64,000 bases of DNA from Halalkalibacter okhensis (GTDB lineage Bacteria > Bacillota > Bacilli > Bacillales > Bacillaceae_D), in the NCBI RefSeq assembly GCF_000787375.1, contig NZ_JRJU01000009.1, positions 62,001 to 126,000 of the forward strand. Direction: 5' to 3'. Of this stretch, positions 8,359-17,799 are shown one piece after another. Position 1 is the first letter of the stretch. Each line of letters opens with the position of its first letter. The notes beneath the pieces are model-generated. The model did no database searches. It saw only the letters and a program-made list of their open reading frames with translations, and was not told the DNA's origin. The translations under genes were made by a program, and so were the position numbers.

Positions 8359-10271
8359 AGATCTTAATGATCTGTACAGAGAAACTTCCTGTTCCTGCTG
8401 TAAAAGGTGGAGCGATTCAAACGTATATTGATGGTGTATCCTCCTATTTAAGTAAAAAACACGACCTTACAATCCTTGGTTCAGCTGACCCTTCATTGCC
8501 AACGGACGAGATAGTTAACAACGTTCGTTATGTAAGGACACCAGGAGGAATACTTGAGGATTATCGTGATGGTGTCATTCAATTTTTACAAAGTGAACAA
8601 GACTATGATGTCATTCACATATTTAACCGCCCAAGGTTAGTCCTTGCCGTACGTGAATGTGCACCAACTGCTCGCATTGTCTTAAGTATGCACAATGATA
8701 TGTTTAAAAGAGAAAAAATTGAACCTGAGGAAGCTGAAGCTGCTATCGAACAGCTCGATAAAATTATTACGATCAGTAATTATATTGGCACAGCACTTAC
8801 TGAGTTATTTCCTCAAGCTGCCCCAAAACTAAAGACCATTTACTCTGGGGTTGATATTAATCGATTTGCTGCTCCCCATTCAAAGGAAGCTCGCGACATG
8901 CGACAAGCCATTAGAAACGAACACAATCTTGATGGGAAGAAAGTGATCTTGTTTGCCGGAAGGCTTTCGAAAAATAAGGGTGCAGATATCCTTGTTCAAG
9001 CGATGCCAGAGATTGCAAAAAAGCATCCTGATGCTGCTCTTGTTATCGTTGGGAGCAAGTGGTTTAGTGTCAATGAAGTGAGCGATTACGTAGCCTATGT
9101 ACGTGCACTTGCTTCGAAGCTGTCCATTCCCGTAGTGAATACTGGATTTGTTGACCCTAGCGAAATTCAGAAATGGTTTGCCGCTGCCGATGTATTTGTC
9201 TGCCCTTCTCAATGGGAAGAACCTCTAGCGAGAGTTCATTATGAAGCAATGGCTTCAGGTCTTCCTGTCATCACAACAAGACGTGGTGGAAATCCAGAAG
9301 TCATTAATCCAAATGAAAATGGTTTTATCGTTGAACAACCTGAGAATCCTCAGGCCTTTGCAGACCTCATCATACCACTCCTTTCAAACCCAAAACTTTC
9401 AAAAGAACTTGGAATGAACGGTAGAAAATTAGTTGAAGAAAAGTTCACTTGGGATCGAGTGATTGCGGATATTTCCGATGTTTGGGATGAAATTCATTTT
9501 AAGATTGAAAATAATATCCCAGTAAAAGCTGAAGAATCCATTGAGAGTAACGAAATCAATGTTCCAGAAGGCCAAACTTCTGTAGACCTTTTAGAGTCCG
9601 CTGAATTTAATGAAGAAGTGGACAGTGAAAGTACGGCAACTTTAGGTTCTCCTTCAAAGGACCAGGTTAACGAAGATGAAGTTGAAGTTGAAAACGAAAT
9701 AGCTAACGAAAAGGCTTCCACTATTGTTACTCAACATGAGACTCCTATAGATGACACCGTCTCAAGTATTGTGAATAATTTAGAAGAAAGCCATGCTCTA
9801 GAACCCTCTTCTGATACCGAGTCAACCGATGACCAATCTGATGTTGCGACCGCAGAAGAAGAAATGGATATTACTGACAACAAAGAAAACCAACCAACTG
9901 ACACCATTTTTTCTATACTAAATAATTTATCTAAAGGACGCCATTTTGATGATAAGACGGTGCACCTACTATCTCGATTACTCGAATCCAAAAAAAGAAA
10001 AACGGATCGAATAAAACGACCAATTACGAAGTCGAAGCGGATACCGCAACTAAATACGACTCCATTACAGTTATCAAAAGAATCTGCACCTCAACAACAG
10101 ATGGAACTAGCAAACAATGACGTTATCAGTCACATTAATGCCCTTCTTAACACTAATCCAAAAGCGAATTCTTTAGCAGATCCAAACGTGTTTATGAATC
10201 ATCTTAACGAGGTCATAACTAGTAAATTGTTAAATAAATTAATGACTAGTAAAAGAAAATCAACTTCATAA
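8355..10271 (+). CDS. CotSA-like GT4 glycosyltransferase with long acidic C-terminal tail
   Basis: A 638-residue protein. Residues 1-380 form a family 4 glycosyltransferase: KGGAIQTYIDG near the N-terminus, the FAGRLSKNKGADIL nucleotide-sugar region, and the EPLARVHYE acidic EX7E motif with ASGLPVI. Residues about 390-638 are an acidic, Ser/Glu/Asn-rich, apparently disordered tail that ends in a more basic segment (KKRKTDRIKRP and later). CotSA normally has only the catalytic part. The start is the ATG at 8355, overlapping the cotS-like stop; an upstream frame opening at 8307 lies inside that gene. Inferred role: glycosylation in the spore outer layers. Confidence 0.83.
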   Translation: MKILMICTEKLPVPAVKGGAIQTYIDGVSSYLSKKHDLTILGSADPSLPTDEIVNNVRYVRTPGGILEDYRDGVIQFLQSEQDYDVIHIFNRPRLVLAVRECAPTARIVLSMHNDMFKREKIEPEEAEAAIEQLDKIITISNYIGTALTELFPQAAPKLKTIYSGVDINRFAAPHSKEARDMRQAIRNEHNLDGKKVILFAGRLSKNKGADILVQAMPEIAKKHPDAALVIVGSKWFSVNEVSDYVAYVRALASKLSIPVVNTGFVDPSEIQKWFAAADVFVCPSQWEEPLARVHYEAMASGLPVITTRRGGNPEVINPNENGFIVEQPENPQAFADLIIPLLSNPKLSKELGMNGRKLVEEKFTWDRVIADISDVWDEIHFKIENNIPVKAEESIESNEINVPEGQTSVDLLESAEFNEEVDSESTATLGSPSKDQVNEDEVEVENEIANEKASTIVTQHETPIDDTVSSIVNNLEESHALEPSSDTESTDDQSDVATAEEEMDITDNKENQPTDTIFSILNNLSKGRHFDDKTVHLLSRLLESKKRKTDRIKRPITKSKRIPQLNTTPLQLSKESAPQQQMELANNDVISHINALLNTNPKANSLADPNVFMNHLNEVITSKLLNKLMTSKRKSTS

Positions 10272-10313
10272 TGAAAGATCTCGTTTAGTCTCTCCATTGT
10301 TCATCCCAATTTT

Positions 10314-10354
10314 AGGTATTTATCTATACGCACTTCTTATAGATGAATACCTTA
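10314..10354 (+). promoter_or_regulatory. Putative sigma-K promoter inside an inverted repeat
   Basis: AC (10328-10329), 16 bases, AATACCTTA (10346-10354) fits the sigma-K pattern. The same place is a near-perfect inverted repeat: AGGTATTTATCTATA (10314-10328) against TATAGATGAATACCT (10338-10352), 14 of 15 pairing. It begins a 240-base leader before the next gene; the rest of the 323-base gap (10272-10594) shows no ORF or other clear signal. Confidence 0.5.
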
Positions 10355-10594
10355 CTATTGACGTATACAGTGTTACAAATCAGTTACTTAGAGCTAAGAC
10401 TGTAAGATCTAGCATGGATAAATGAAAAGATTGAAGCATAGGATGAAACGATCCACTATAAACGACATCCATTACATGATTTTCTCGTTAAAAATCCTAA
10501 GAATGATATCTATTACTAATTGAAAATAATAAGCCAGGTCTTTAAAAAGTCTTGTTCTAGAAGAGCTGAAACGATGGAAAGGAGCATGTAGGAA

Positions 10595-12562
10595 ATGAAG
10601 ATACTATTAATCTGTACGGAAAAGCTTCCAGTTCCAGCCGTTAGGGGCGGTGCGATTCAAACCTATATTGATGGCGTCTCTTCTCACCTAAAAGAAAAAC
10701 ACGATCTAACTATTCTAGGGACAACGGATTCCTCTCTTCCTGATGATGAGACAGTCAATAAGATTCGTTATGTTAGAAAACCTGGTGGTCTCATTGAAAT
10801 TTACCGAGAAGGAGTAAAAGAATTTCTTGAAACGAACACATTTGATGTGATTCATATTTTTAATCGGCCACGACTTGTCCTTCCAGTAAGAGAATCCGCT
10901 CCAGACGCCAGAATCATACTGAGTATGCATAATGATATGTTCAAGCCTGAAAAAATAGACCAAGAGGAAGCAGACTCGGTCGTTGATGAGCTTGATAAAA
11001 TTATTACAGTAAGTGATTACATCGGAAAGACCATATCAGACCGGTTCCCAAAGGCAAATGCCAAATTAAAAACCATTTATTCAGGGGTTGATATCTCTCG
11101 CTTTGCACCACCAAAGTCAAATCAAGCAAAAAATATGCGCCAGATGATTCGAAAAGATCATGATCTAGAAAATAAAAAGGTCATTCTATTCGCCGGTAGA
11201 TTATCACCGAATAAAGGGGTCGATGTTCTCATACGTGCAATCCCTGAATTAGCTAAAAAACATCCTGATATCGCTTTAGTCATCGTTGGGAGTAAATGGT
11301 TTAGTGTCAATGAGGTATCAGACTATATCGGCTATGTCCGTGCCCTAGCAGCGCGCTTACCTGTGCCTGTCATTAATACTGGATTTGTCCACCCTACAAA
11401 AATTCAAGAATGGTTTGCTGCTTCAGATATTTTTGTATGTACGTCCCAATGGCAAGAACCTCTTGCACGAGTGCATTATGAAGCCATGGCTTCTGGTTTA
11501 CCAATTATTACGACGAATAGGGGTGGGAATGCGGAGGTAATTACTCCGAATGAAAACGGATTTGTCATCGAACATCCTGAACAGCCTGAACCATTTGTAG
11601 AACACCTCACTACCCTATTATCTAATCCTTCTCTTTGCGAAAAGCTAGGCGCAAATGGTCGAAAACTAGCCGAACAACATTACACTTGGAGTCGAGTCAT
11701 TAGTGAGATTGAACGTGTATGGGATGAGGTTAAATATCGAATAGAACAAGGAATACCAGTTAAAGATAGTGATCAGAACGAGTCAAGTTCAGAAACGGAC
11801 ACGGTTGATCCAGCACAGATAAACGAAGGTATTGATGTGATTGAAGACTTGAATAATCAAGTTGCTTCTGATACCGATGATGCTTCAATTATGTCTTCCT
11901 CTCTTGAAGTGAGTAATCCAATTGATGATGTCATTGACGACTTAAATGAACAAATTTCCTCAAATGAAGAGGACAGTAGCAACGACTTAATTGATCAAAC
12001 TGATTCTGTTGAAGAGAATGTCTCCCATATCCCTTCTTTCTCTCACAAACAGAAGACCCCCATTGAAGGTGTCATTAACGACTTAAATGAACAAATGGCT
12101 TCTGATGATGAAGTTCTATCAGAAATACCAAATCTATCTCGTAATCAGAAGGTTCCCATTGATGATGTCATTGACGACTTAAATGAACAACTTACAACCA
12201 GTAACATGCCAAGTAACCTTTCTGAGTCAATCACTACTGAACCCGAAGAAAAACCTATATCGAAAAAGCAAAGACTTCGAAAGCTATTCCTGTCTGAGCT
12301 TCCGAAACAAGATGATTTAATAGAAATTCTCTTATCAAATGTCCAGCAAAAAATAAAACAAGATGACGTCGACGAATCGAAACAAGAAAAAAAGGCAGTG
12401 AATTCCGTCTTCAACGAAATCTACAGCCTTCTCTATTCGAACCATTCTCACTCTGAGAAGAAAAAGGAATTTATTGAAACGGTTAATGATATTACCACTG
12501 CTAAACTATTCCAAAGATTAGAATCTAAAACTCGATCGAACAGACGGAGAAGAAATATATAG
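10595..12562 (+). CDS. Second CotSA-like GT4 glycosyltransferase with repeat-bearing acidic tail
   Basis: A 655-residue paralogue of the preceding glycosyltransferase, highly similar over the catalytic part (residues 1-385, with FAGRLSPNKGVDVL and the EX7E motif EPLARVHYE). The tail differs: it contains four spaced copies of a motif like IDDVIDDLNEQ (variants at about residues 410, 450, 495 and 530), each followed by an acidic Ser/Asp linker, and ends in a basic stretch (RSNRRRRN). The tails of the two paralogues have diverged much more than the enzymes. The ATG has GGAG 11 bases upstream. Sugar specificity and target are unknown; spore-surface glycosylation is inferred from the neighbours. 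Confidence 0.82.
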   Translation: MKILLICTEKLPVPAVRGGAIQTYIDGVSSHLKEKHDLTILGTTDSSLPDDETVNKIRYVRKPGGLIEIYREGVKEFLETNTFDVIHIFNRPRLVLPVRESAPDARIILSMHNDMFKPEKIDQEEADSVVDELDKIITVSDYIGKTISDRFPKANAKLKTIYSGVDISRFAPPKSNQAKNMRQMIRKDHDLENKKVILFAGRLSPNKGVDVLIRAIPELAKKHPDIALVIVGSKWFSVNEVSDYIGYVRALAARLPVPVINTGFVHPTKIQEWFAASDIFVCTSQWQEPLARVHYEAMASGLPIITTNRGGNAEVITPNENGFVIEHPEQPEPFVEHLTTLLSNPSLCEKLGANGRKLAEQHYTWSRVISEIERVWDEVKYRIEQGIPVKDSDQNESSSETDTVDPAQINEGIDVIEDLNNQVASDTDDASIMSSSLEVSNPIDDVIDDLNEQISSNEEDSSNDLIDQTDSVEENVSHIPSFSHKQKTPIEGVINDLNEQMASDDEVLSEIPNLSRNQKVPIDDVIDDLNEQLTTSNMPSNLSESITTEPEEKPISKKQRLRKLFLSELPKQDDLIEILLSNVQQKIKQDDVDESKQEKKAVNSVFNEIYSLLYSNHSHSEKKKEFIETVNDITTAKLFQRLESKTRSNRRRRNI

Positions 12563-12566
12563 AACC

Positions 12567-12599
12567 AAAAAAGTCAGCTTACGATCGCTGACTTTTTTC
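12567..12599. terminator. Bidirectional terminator
   Basis: AAAAAAGTCAGC and GCTGACTTTTTT form a 12-pair stem with an eight-base loop between the convergent glycosyltransferase and epimerase genes; A and T runs on the two sides serve both strands. Confidence 0.88.
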
Positions 12600-12601
12600 T
12601 T

Positions 12602-13553
12602 TTAACTAGTTGGATATATTTGTTTAACGTACTTTATCTCTTCTAATAAGCCCGCCTTCAAATTTACTTTCGGTCTATATTCTAAAAGCTGCTCCGCTTT
12701 CTTTATGTCTGCCCACGTATGTTTCGGTTCCCCAATTGCTGCTTCCATGAAATGAATGGTTGCCTTTTTATTTAATAATGTTTCTAGTTCCGTTATCACA
12801 TCCAATACAGATGCCCGCTCTTTCCCACCGATATTGATCGTTTCCCCAACGACTCCATTTGCATGTATTACCGATGCCGTTGCAATAACGCAATCTCTGA
12901 TAAAGGTAAAATCGCGTGTTTGTTTTCCATCACCATAAATCGTAATCGGATTTCCAGACAAAATACTTTTTATAAATTTATGAAAAGCCATGTCACTTCT
13001 TTGTCTTGGCCCATAGACTGTGAAATATCTTAGTATGACCGTTGGAACGCCAAAACTTTCACGGTACACATGACATAAATATTCACCTGTTAATTTAGTG
13101 ATTCCATAGGGAGACATCGGTTCTTAAGGACGCGTCTTCGGACACCTTACCTGTTTTTTCGCCGTAGACAGAAGAAGTGGATGAATAAATAAATTTCTTT
13201 AAAGGAATATGTTTGCAAGCTTCAAGCAATCTCTGTGTCACATCGATATTATTTGTAACATATCTATTAAACTCTACTCCCCAACTCGATCGAACTCCAG
13301 GCATCCCCGCTAAATGATATACATAATCGACCCCTGCAAGATACGTTCCCCAATTGATCGTGACTAGATCTTCTTCATAAAAAGTAAATCGAGGGTGATC
13401 TAATAATGGTTTGAGATTTTGTCTAGTAATGGTTTCTGGAGTAGGACCGATAAATGAATCAATACCAATCACCTTTACTTTTTGATCCTCGAGTAATCGT
13501 TCGACTAAGTTGGACCCGATAAAGCCTGCAGCACCAGTTACTAGTATTTTCAT
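12602..13553 (-). pseudogene. NAD-dependent sugar epimerase, split by one frameshift
   Basis: Two overlapping frames make one SDR-type UDP-sugar epimerase of about 316 residues. The N-terminal part (from ATG 13553) has the Rossmann GAAGFIGSN and SSTSSVYG; the C-terminal part has the catalytic YGITK. The join is near 13120-13128: the minus strand reads TTAAGAACCGATG, and removing one A gives the expected LRPMSPYG. So a single base separates it from an intact gene. It overlaps the ugd stop as ATGA, forming an operon, and would convert UDP-glucuronate to UDP-galacturonate or a related sugar (inferred from the pairing with ugd). Either a recent loss or a sequencing error. Confidence 0.8.
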
Positions 13554-14830
13554 GGTCTAGCTACCCCCAAATACAATAATCCATTTTTTCTCAGAGTATA
13601 TGGTTGTAAACAATTGCGACAATCTAATACGATCTTCCCACGCATTTGAGCGCTAACTTTCTTCCAGTCTGCATCGATAAATTGCTTCCACTCCGTTGCA
13701 ACAATTAAGATGTCTGTATCTTTAACCGAATCGAACATATCTTGATAGGTGCTGGTATTGTCAATCTTTAACGATACAATTGGATCATATAGATGAACAT
13801 TGGATCCCTCATCTACAAGGCGATTAATTAATTTAAGTGCTTGAGAATGTCTCAAATCATCTGTATTCGGTTTAAATGTAGCGCCCCATACAGTGATTTT
13901 TTTCTTTTGATAATCCGGAACTTCAGTTTTGAGTTTGTTCAAGTAATGGTCTATGATACTATCGTTTACGGTTTGGGCAGCTTGTAAGAGGTGAGGGGCA
14001 ATATTTTTCTTAATCGATTGGTGTTCTAAAGAAGATAAATCTTTTGGCAAACATGAGCCACCATAGCCTAAGCCTGCTTGCAAGAAATGATGGCCTATCC
14101 TTGGGTCCATTCCGATCCCTAAAGCCACATCTGTTATATCTACCTCATAAGCATCTGCAATTTTCGCAAGCTCGTTAATAAAGGATATTTTCACAGCTAG
14201 AAACGCATTTGAGGCATATTTAATCATTTCAGCACCACTTAAGCTTGTAATTATATACGGGGCATCGATAAAGTGGTACAATTTTTGTAAAACTTGTATC
14301 GTCCTTTGTTCTTTCATTCCGATAACAATTTTATCTGGGTAGAGCATATCATGTATAGCCGTACCTTCACGAAGAAATTCGGGATTGGAAACAACATCAA
14401 CGTTTTCTTTTAATACACCTTGCTCCAATAATTTCTGCTCCAACTCCTCGTTCGTCCCAAGTGGTACCGTACTTTTCGTAATAACGATTTTATACGTTTT
14501 AATCAATGGCGCTAGTTCATTTATCACACCTTCAAAAAAACGCAGGTCAGTTCTTCCATCCATATCTTGTGGTGTTCCAACAGCTATAAATATCACATCA
14601 CTCTTACTAACAGCTGTCTTTAAATCTGTCGTAAATATTAATTGACCTTTCTTTGAATTTTTCACGAGCATCTCTTCTAATCCAGGTTCATAGATTGGAA
14701 CCTTTCCATTTCTTAACATTTCTACTCTATCTTTTTGCTTATCTACACAATAGACTTGATGTCCATAATTAGCTAATACAGTAGAGGTTGTCAAACCTAC
14801 ATATCCTGCCCCGATCACACATACATCCAT
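13550..14830 (-). CDS. ugd: UDP-glucose 6-dehydrogenase
   Basis: A 426-residue enzyme that oxidises UDP-glucose to UDP-glucuronate with two NAD+. The N-terminal Rossmann motif is GAGYVGLTT; GYGGSCLPKD near residue 255 carries the catalytic Cys; the C-terminal UDP-binding domain contains GATFKPNTDDLRHS. Length is typical (Ugd/TuaD family). RBS AGAGGAG. It is divergent from galU, which makes its substrate, and overlaps the epimerase gene that would use its product. The spore-gene neighbours and a sigma-K-like promoter suggest a spore-surface acidic polysaccharide rather than teichuronic acid. Confidence 0.9.
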   Translation of the reverse strand: MDVCVIGAGYVGLTTSTVLANYGHQVYCVDKQKDRVEMLRNGKVPIYEPGLEEMLVKNSKKGQLIFTTDLKTAVSKSDVIFIAVGTPQDMDGRTDLRFFEGVINELAPLIKTYKIVITKSTVPLGTNEELEQKLLEQGVLKENVDVVSNPEFLREGTAIHDMLYPDKIVIGMKEQRTIQVLQKLYHFIDAPYIITSLSGAEMIKYASNAFLAVKISFINELAKIADAYEVDITDVALGIGMDPRIGHHFLQAGLGYGGSCLPKDLSSLEHQSIKKNIAPHLLQAAQTVNDSIIDHYLNKLKTEVPDYQKKKITVWGATFKPNTDDLRHSQALKLINRLVDEGSNVHLYDPIVSLKIDNTSTYQDMFDSVKDTDILIVATEWKQFIDADWKKVSAQMRGKIVLDCRNCLQPYTLRKNGLLYLGVARP

Positions 14831-14871
14831 AACGTCTACTCCTCTTTAACAGAAATTAATTCGATCTTATA

Positions 14872-14899
14872 TATCTTATTGAAATCGAACTGTAGTAGT
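14872..14899 (-). promoter_or_regulatory. Putative sigma-K promoter of ugd
   Basis: On the minus strand AC (14898-14899), 17 bases, AATAAGATA (14872-14880). The element has the same form as the one before the cotS-like gene, including A in place of C at the first -10 position. Confidence 0.5.
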
Positions 14900-15066
14900 G
14901 ATTAGGAAACAGAAAATAAACGATCGTCTACTTTTTGTCGCATCCTTAAATTGGATATAGATCATAATTAACCTCCGTAACAAAAAGGGATAATTCCGTA
15001 AGACAACTTTCTCTTCCTTGCTTGACCGAATACTATGAGATTGTACGAAATAAAGGGGGGAAATAA

Positions 15067-15885
15067 ATGAAAGTAAAAAAGGCTATCATTCCAGCAGCAG
15101 GATATGGTACAAGAAGCCTCCCAATTACAAAAGTGGTTCCTAAAGAAATGTTCCCTATTGATGGCAAACCCGCTATTCATTATATCGTTGACGAAGCAAT
15201 TTCTTCAGGCATCGAGGAAATCTTAATCATTGTTTCAAGAAACAAAAATATGATCATCGATTATTTTGACAGATCTCTGGAACTTGAAACATTTTTAGAA
15301 AGAAACAATAAGAGTCACTTACTAAAATCAATTGCTGTTCCCGATGTCCATATTCAATTTGTTCGTCAACCTGTTGCAAGGGGGCTTGGTGATGCCATTC
15401 GTTTAGGGAAACCTTTTATTAACGATGAACCTTTCGCTGTTCTTCTACCGGATGATTTATTTATGGAAGAGAAGCCAGTCATTGGGCAATTAATAAACGC
15501 CTACCTTGAAGTTCAGTCAACTGTAATTGGAGTAAAAGAAGTCCACGAAGATTTATTAAAAAACTACGGGGTTATTGGTGGGACACCACTCAAAAATCAG
15601 CTGCATGAAATCAATGACCTTGTTGAAAAGCCCCAAACTGCTCCGCCGTCAAACTTAGCAGTGATCGGACGCTACATTTTAGACCCTAGTATTTTTACTT
15701 ATTTATCAAACACCAAGCCCGGAAAAGGGGGCGAAATCCAGCTTACAGATGCCCTAAAAGAAATGCTCCAAACAAATAAAAGTTATGGCTACAAAATAAA
15801 AGGAGAACGCTGCGATATTGGTTCGGGTGATGATTATTTTAATTTATTAATGCATTTGCAGAAGATGAAGAATAAACAGAAATGA
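15067..15885 (+). CDS. galU: UTP-glucose-1-phosphate uridylyltransferase
   Basis: A 272-residue nucleotidyltransferase making UDP-glucose from glucose-1-phosphate and UTP. The N-terminal signature is AAGYGTRSLPITKVVPKEM; VRQPVARGLGDAI and LLPDDLF are the nucleotide and metal-binding motifs; LVEKP and GRYIL complete the family pattern. It is somewhat shorter than vegetative GalU (about 290). RBS AAGGGGGG. Divergent from ugd, so the pair would supply UDP-glucuronate for the local glycosyltransferases. The organism probably has another galU elsewhere; this copy looks dedicated to the surface-glycan locus (inference). Confidence 0.9.
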   Translation: MKVKKAIIPAAGYGTRSLPITKVVPKEMFPIDGKPAIHYIVDEAISSGIEEILIIVSRNKNMIIDYFDRSLELETFLERNNKSHLLKSIAVPDVHIQFVRQPVARGLGDAIRLGKPFINDEPFAVLLPDDLFMEEKPVIGQLINAYLEVQSTVIGVKEVHEDLLKNYGVIGGTPLKNQLHEINDLVEKPQTAPPSNLAVIGRYILDPSIFTYLSNTKPGKGGEIQLTDALKEMLQTNKSYGYKIKGERCDIGSGDDYFNLLMHLQKMKNKQK

Positions 15886-15910
15886 TTTTCTAAGTATTCC
15901 CTTATAAACG

Positions 15911-15949
15911 AAAGCTAGGCTAAGATACCACTTCTTCGCCTAGCTTTTT
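15911..15949 (+). terminator. galU terminator
   Basis: AAAGCTAGGC pairs with GCCTAGCTTT, followed by T. The remaining 260 bases before the next start hold no ORF; CATATGATA at 16160-16168 matches a sigma-K -10 but no correctly spaced -35 AC is present. Confidence 0.8.
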
Positions 15950-16207
15950 AAAACAAGTTTATTTAATCCATTTTGGCATTAATCATAGTTTGTCAATTGC
16001 TTTTACGTTGCGTTTACCCTGTAATTTCAATTTTAAAACTTTTCACTAATTATCTTAGTGCGGAAACACTCTAATCGTCTTGCAATTAACTTACACTAAC
16101 TGAATTATTATAAAAATAAAATTTAATGAACTTGTCTACAGCAACTCTTCTAGTTACATCATATGATAATAATTAGCAAGACTATTAATTTAAAAGGAGG
16201 CTTTTTC

Positions 16208-16591
16208 ATGGCACTACAACTTATGAAATTGCTTGTAACAGCGTCGACCACAACCTCTATAGACCCAGAACAAGAAAAGTTCTTTTATGTAACAACAGCA
16301 GAAACCGCTGCCGGGGCTACACTGTCAATTGATACAGCAGATTTCTTTGATGACACGGGAACCGAAGCTACTAATCTTCCAGTATTAAATAGTGATAATA
16401 GTTACTTTAATGTTTACATTAATGGAGTACTACAAATGGAGGGAATATCAACTTACACACCTGGTGAAACAACTGAGGGTTCGCTTGAGATTGATGTTCC
16501 TGCCGAAGGGGACCCCATCCTAGAAGGTACTTCGATTGTATTAGAAATAATAAACTTCTCGCCAACTTCTACAACAGATGTCGCAACTTAA
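16208..16591 (+). CDS. DUF4183-domain protein
   Basis: A 127-residue protein of the DUF4183 family. The hallmark YFNVYINGVLQ lies at about residues 76-86, followed by a beta-rich core and VPAEGDPILEGTSIVLEI. It is acidic, Thr/Ser-rich, and lacks a signal peptide. The start is the ATG at 16208 with AAAAGGAGG; the frame opens earlier at 16163. It converges on a second DUF4183 gene. DUF4183 proteins are common in spore formers and look like beta-sheet surface proteins; the local spore genes suggest a coat or exosporium component, but function is unproven. Confidence 0.75.
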   Translation: MALQLMKLLVTASTTTSIDPEQEKFFYVTTAETAAGATLSIDTADFFDDTGTEATNLPVLNSDNSYFNVYINGVLQMEGISTYTPGETTEGSLEIDVPAEGDPILEGTSIVLEIINFSPTSTTDVAT

Positions 16592-16599
16592 TTTTTAAT

Positions 16600-16647
16600 A
16601 AGGGGGTGTCTCAAAAGGCAAAATCACACCTTTTGAGACATCCCTTT
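16600..16647. terminator. Bidirectional terminator (GGGTGTCTCAAAAGG family)
   Basis: AAGGGGGTGTCTCAAAAGG pairs with CCTTTTGAGACATCCCTTT (one mismatch) around ten bases. It ends both DUF4183 genes and is one of several copies of this hairpin in the window. Confidence 0.85.
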
Positions 16648-17020
16648 ATGATTGATAAATAGTTACAAACTGAAGGTTAATTGGAGTATTTTTAATAGGA
16701 ATGTCTTCAGTTTTTAAACGTAAATAGCCTTTTACAACCTCATAAGTACTTGGAGGTTGTAATACCCCATTTATAAATAGGTTTGTATATGAAACGGTTT
16801 TAGGATCTAAAATACCTCGTTCTCCGTAGTCCTTAAGTTCATCATCATTTGTATAAACTGCACTAATTCCATCCGATAAAGCATTGTACTGATAAGTATC
16901 AACTTTAGAGACTTTCTTAGTTTGTTTAATCGGAACTCTTATCCTCATTTCATCAGTTGAAGCTACCCAATCATAAACTCTATTCGTTTTAATAAAATGC
17001 TTTCTATTATTTTGCTTCAT
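16646..17020 (-). CDS. Second DUF4183-domain protein, sigma-K-controlled
   Basis: A 124-residue paralogue with the core motif [16 protein letters not shown] and a basic, Asn/Lys-rich N-terminus ([14 protein letters not shown]). It differs from the convergent DUF4183 gene in charge and lacks its Thr-rich start. The start at 17020 follows AAGGTGG; GTG 17029 is an alternative. A close sigma-K promoter match is 22-49 bases upstream, so expression in the late mother cell and a spore-surface place are likely. No enzyme motif is visible. Confidence 0.75.
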   Translation of the reverse strand: MKQNNRKHFIKTNRVYDWVASTDEMRIRVPIKQTKKVSKVDTYQYNALSDGISAVYTNDDELKDYGERGILDPKTVSYTNLFINGVLQPPSTYEVVKGYLRLKTEDIPIKNTPINLQFVTIYQS

Positions 17021-17041
17021 TTTGACCACCTTAACTTTTTT

Positions 17042-17069
17042 TATTTTATGTTATCTCTCGCTAATCGGT
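17042..17069 (-). promoter_or_regulatory. Strong sigma-K promoter match
   Basis: On the minus strand AC (17068-17069), exactly 17 bases, CATAAAATA (17042-17050): full agreement with AC-N17-CATANNNTA. Confidence 0.7.
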
Positions 17070-17178
17070 TATAAATAATTTACTTAGTCTAGTGCTACTG
17101 TTTTGGGTTTGTTATTATTTTATAAATTCTTATCCTAAATAAAATCACATCGATTATAAACCTACAATTAACCATCAT

Positions 17179-17208
17179 AAAAACCCCTATCTTGTTTGAG
17201 ATAAGGGT
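17179..17208 (-). terminator. que operon terminator
   Basis: On the minus strand AACCCTTATCT pairs with AGATAGGGGTT around CAAACA, followed by TTT, about 80 bases after queF. Confidence 0.7.
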
Positions 17209-17285
17209 TAGAGATAATTTAGAGATCCTGCAATATATCAATAAGAGGATACAATAAGTACATTTCCAATATTTAATTAAACTAT

Positions 17286-17783
17286 TTATCTGTTATCGAT
17301 ATTCTCCGGATACAAGTCATGGTTCATCATACGGTACTCTGCCATCTTTTCATACTTTGTACCAGGCTTTCCGTAGTTTGTATATGGATCAATGCTAATC
17401 CCACCACGCGGAGTAAATTTACCCCAGACTTCAATATATCGAGGGTCCATTAATTCGATTAGGTCATTCATGATGATGTTCATGCAGTCCTCGTGGAAGT
17501 CGCCATGATTACGGAAACTAAATAAATACAGTTTCAATGCCTTACTCTCCACCATCTTCACATCCGGAATATAACTAATATAAATCGTTGCAAAGTCAGG
17601 TTGATTTGTCATTGGACATAATGATGTGAACTCAGGACAATTAAATTTCACAAAATAATCGCGATTTTGATGCTTATTTTCAAACACTTCTAATACAGAA
17701 GGATTATAAGAAAAGTCATAGGCTGTACCTTGGTTCCCTAGTAACGTTACTCCTTCTAGCTCTTCCTTTTTTCTTCCACTCAT
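17286..17783 (-). CDS. queF: NADPH-dependent 7-cyano-7-deazaguanine reductase
   Basis: A 165-residue tunnelling-fold enzyme that reduces the nitrile preQ0 to preQ1, the last soluble step before tRNA insertion of the queuosine base. [17 protein letters not shown] contains the nucleophilic Cys; [22 protein letters not shown] carries the substrate-binding Glu and His. This is the short, single-domain (YkvM) type. The ATG at 17783 with AAGGAGAG is the start; the frame opens earlier at 17861, inside the queE region. Last gene of the queC-D-E-F operon under a preQ1 riboswitch. Confidence 0.93.
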   Translation of the reverse strand: MSGRKKEELEGVTLLGNQGTAYDFSYNPSVLEVFENKHQNRDYFVKFNCPEFTSLCPMTNQPDFATIYISYIPDVKMVESKALKLYLFSFRNHGDFHEDCMNIIMNDLIELMDPRYIEVWGKFTPRGGISIDPYTNYGKPGTKYEKMAEYRMMNHDLYPENIDNR

Positions 17784-17799
17784 TGTTTTCTCTCCTTTT

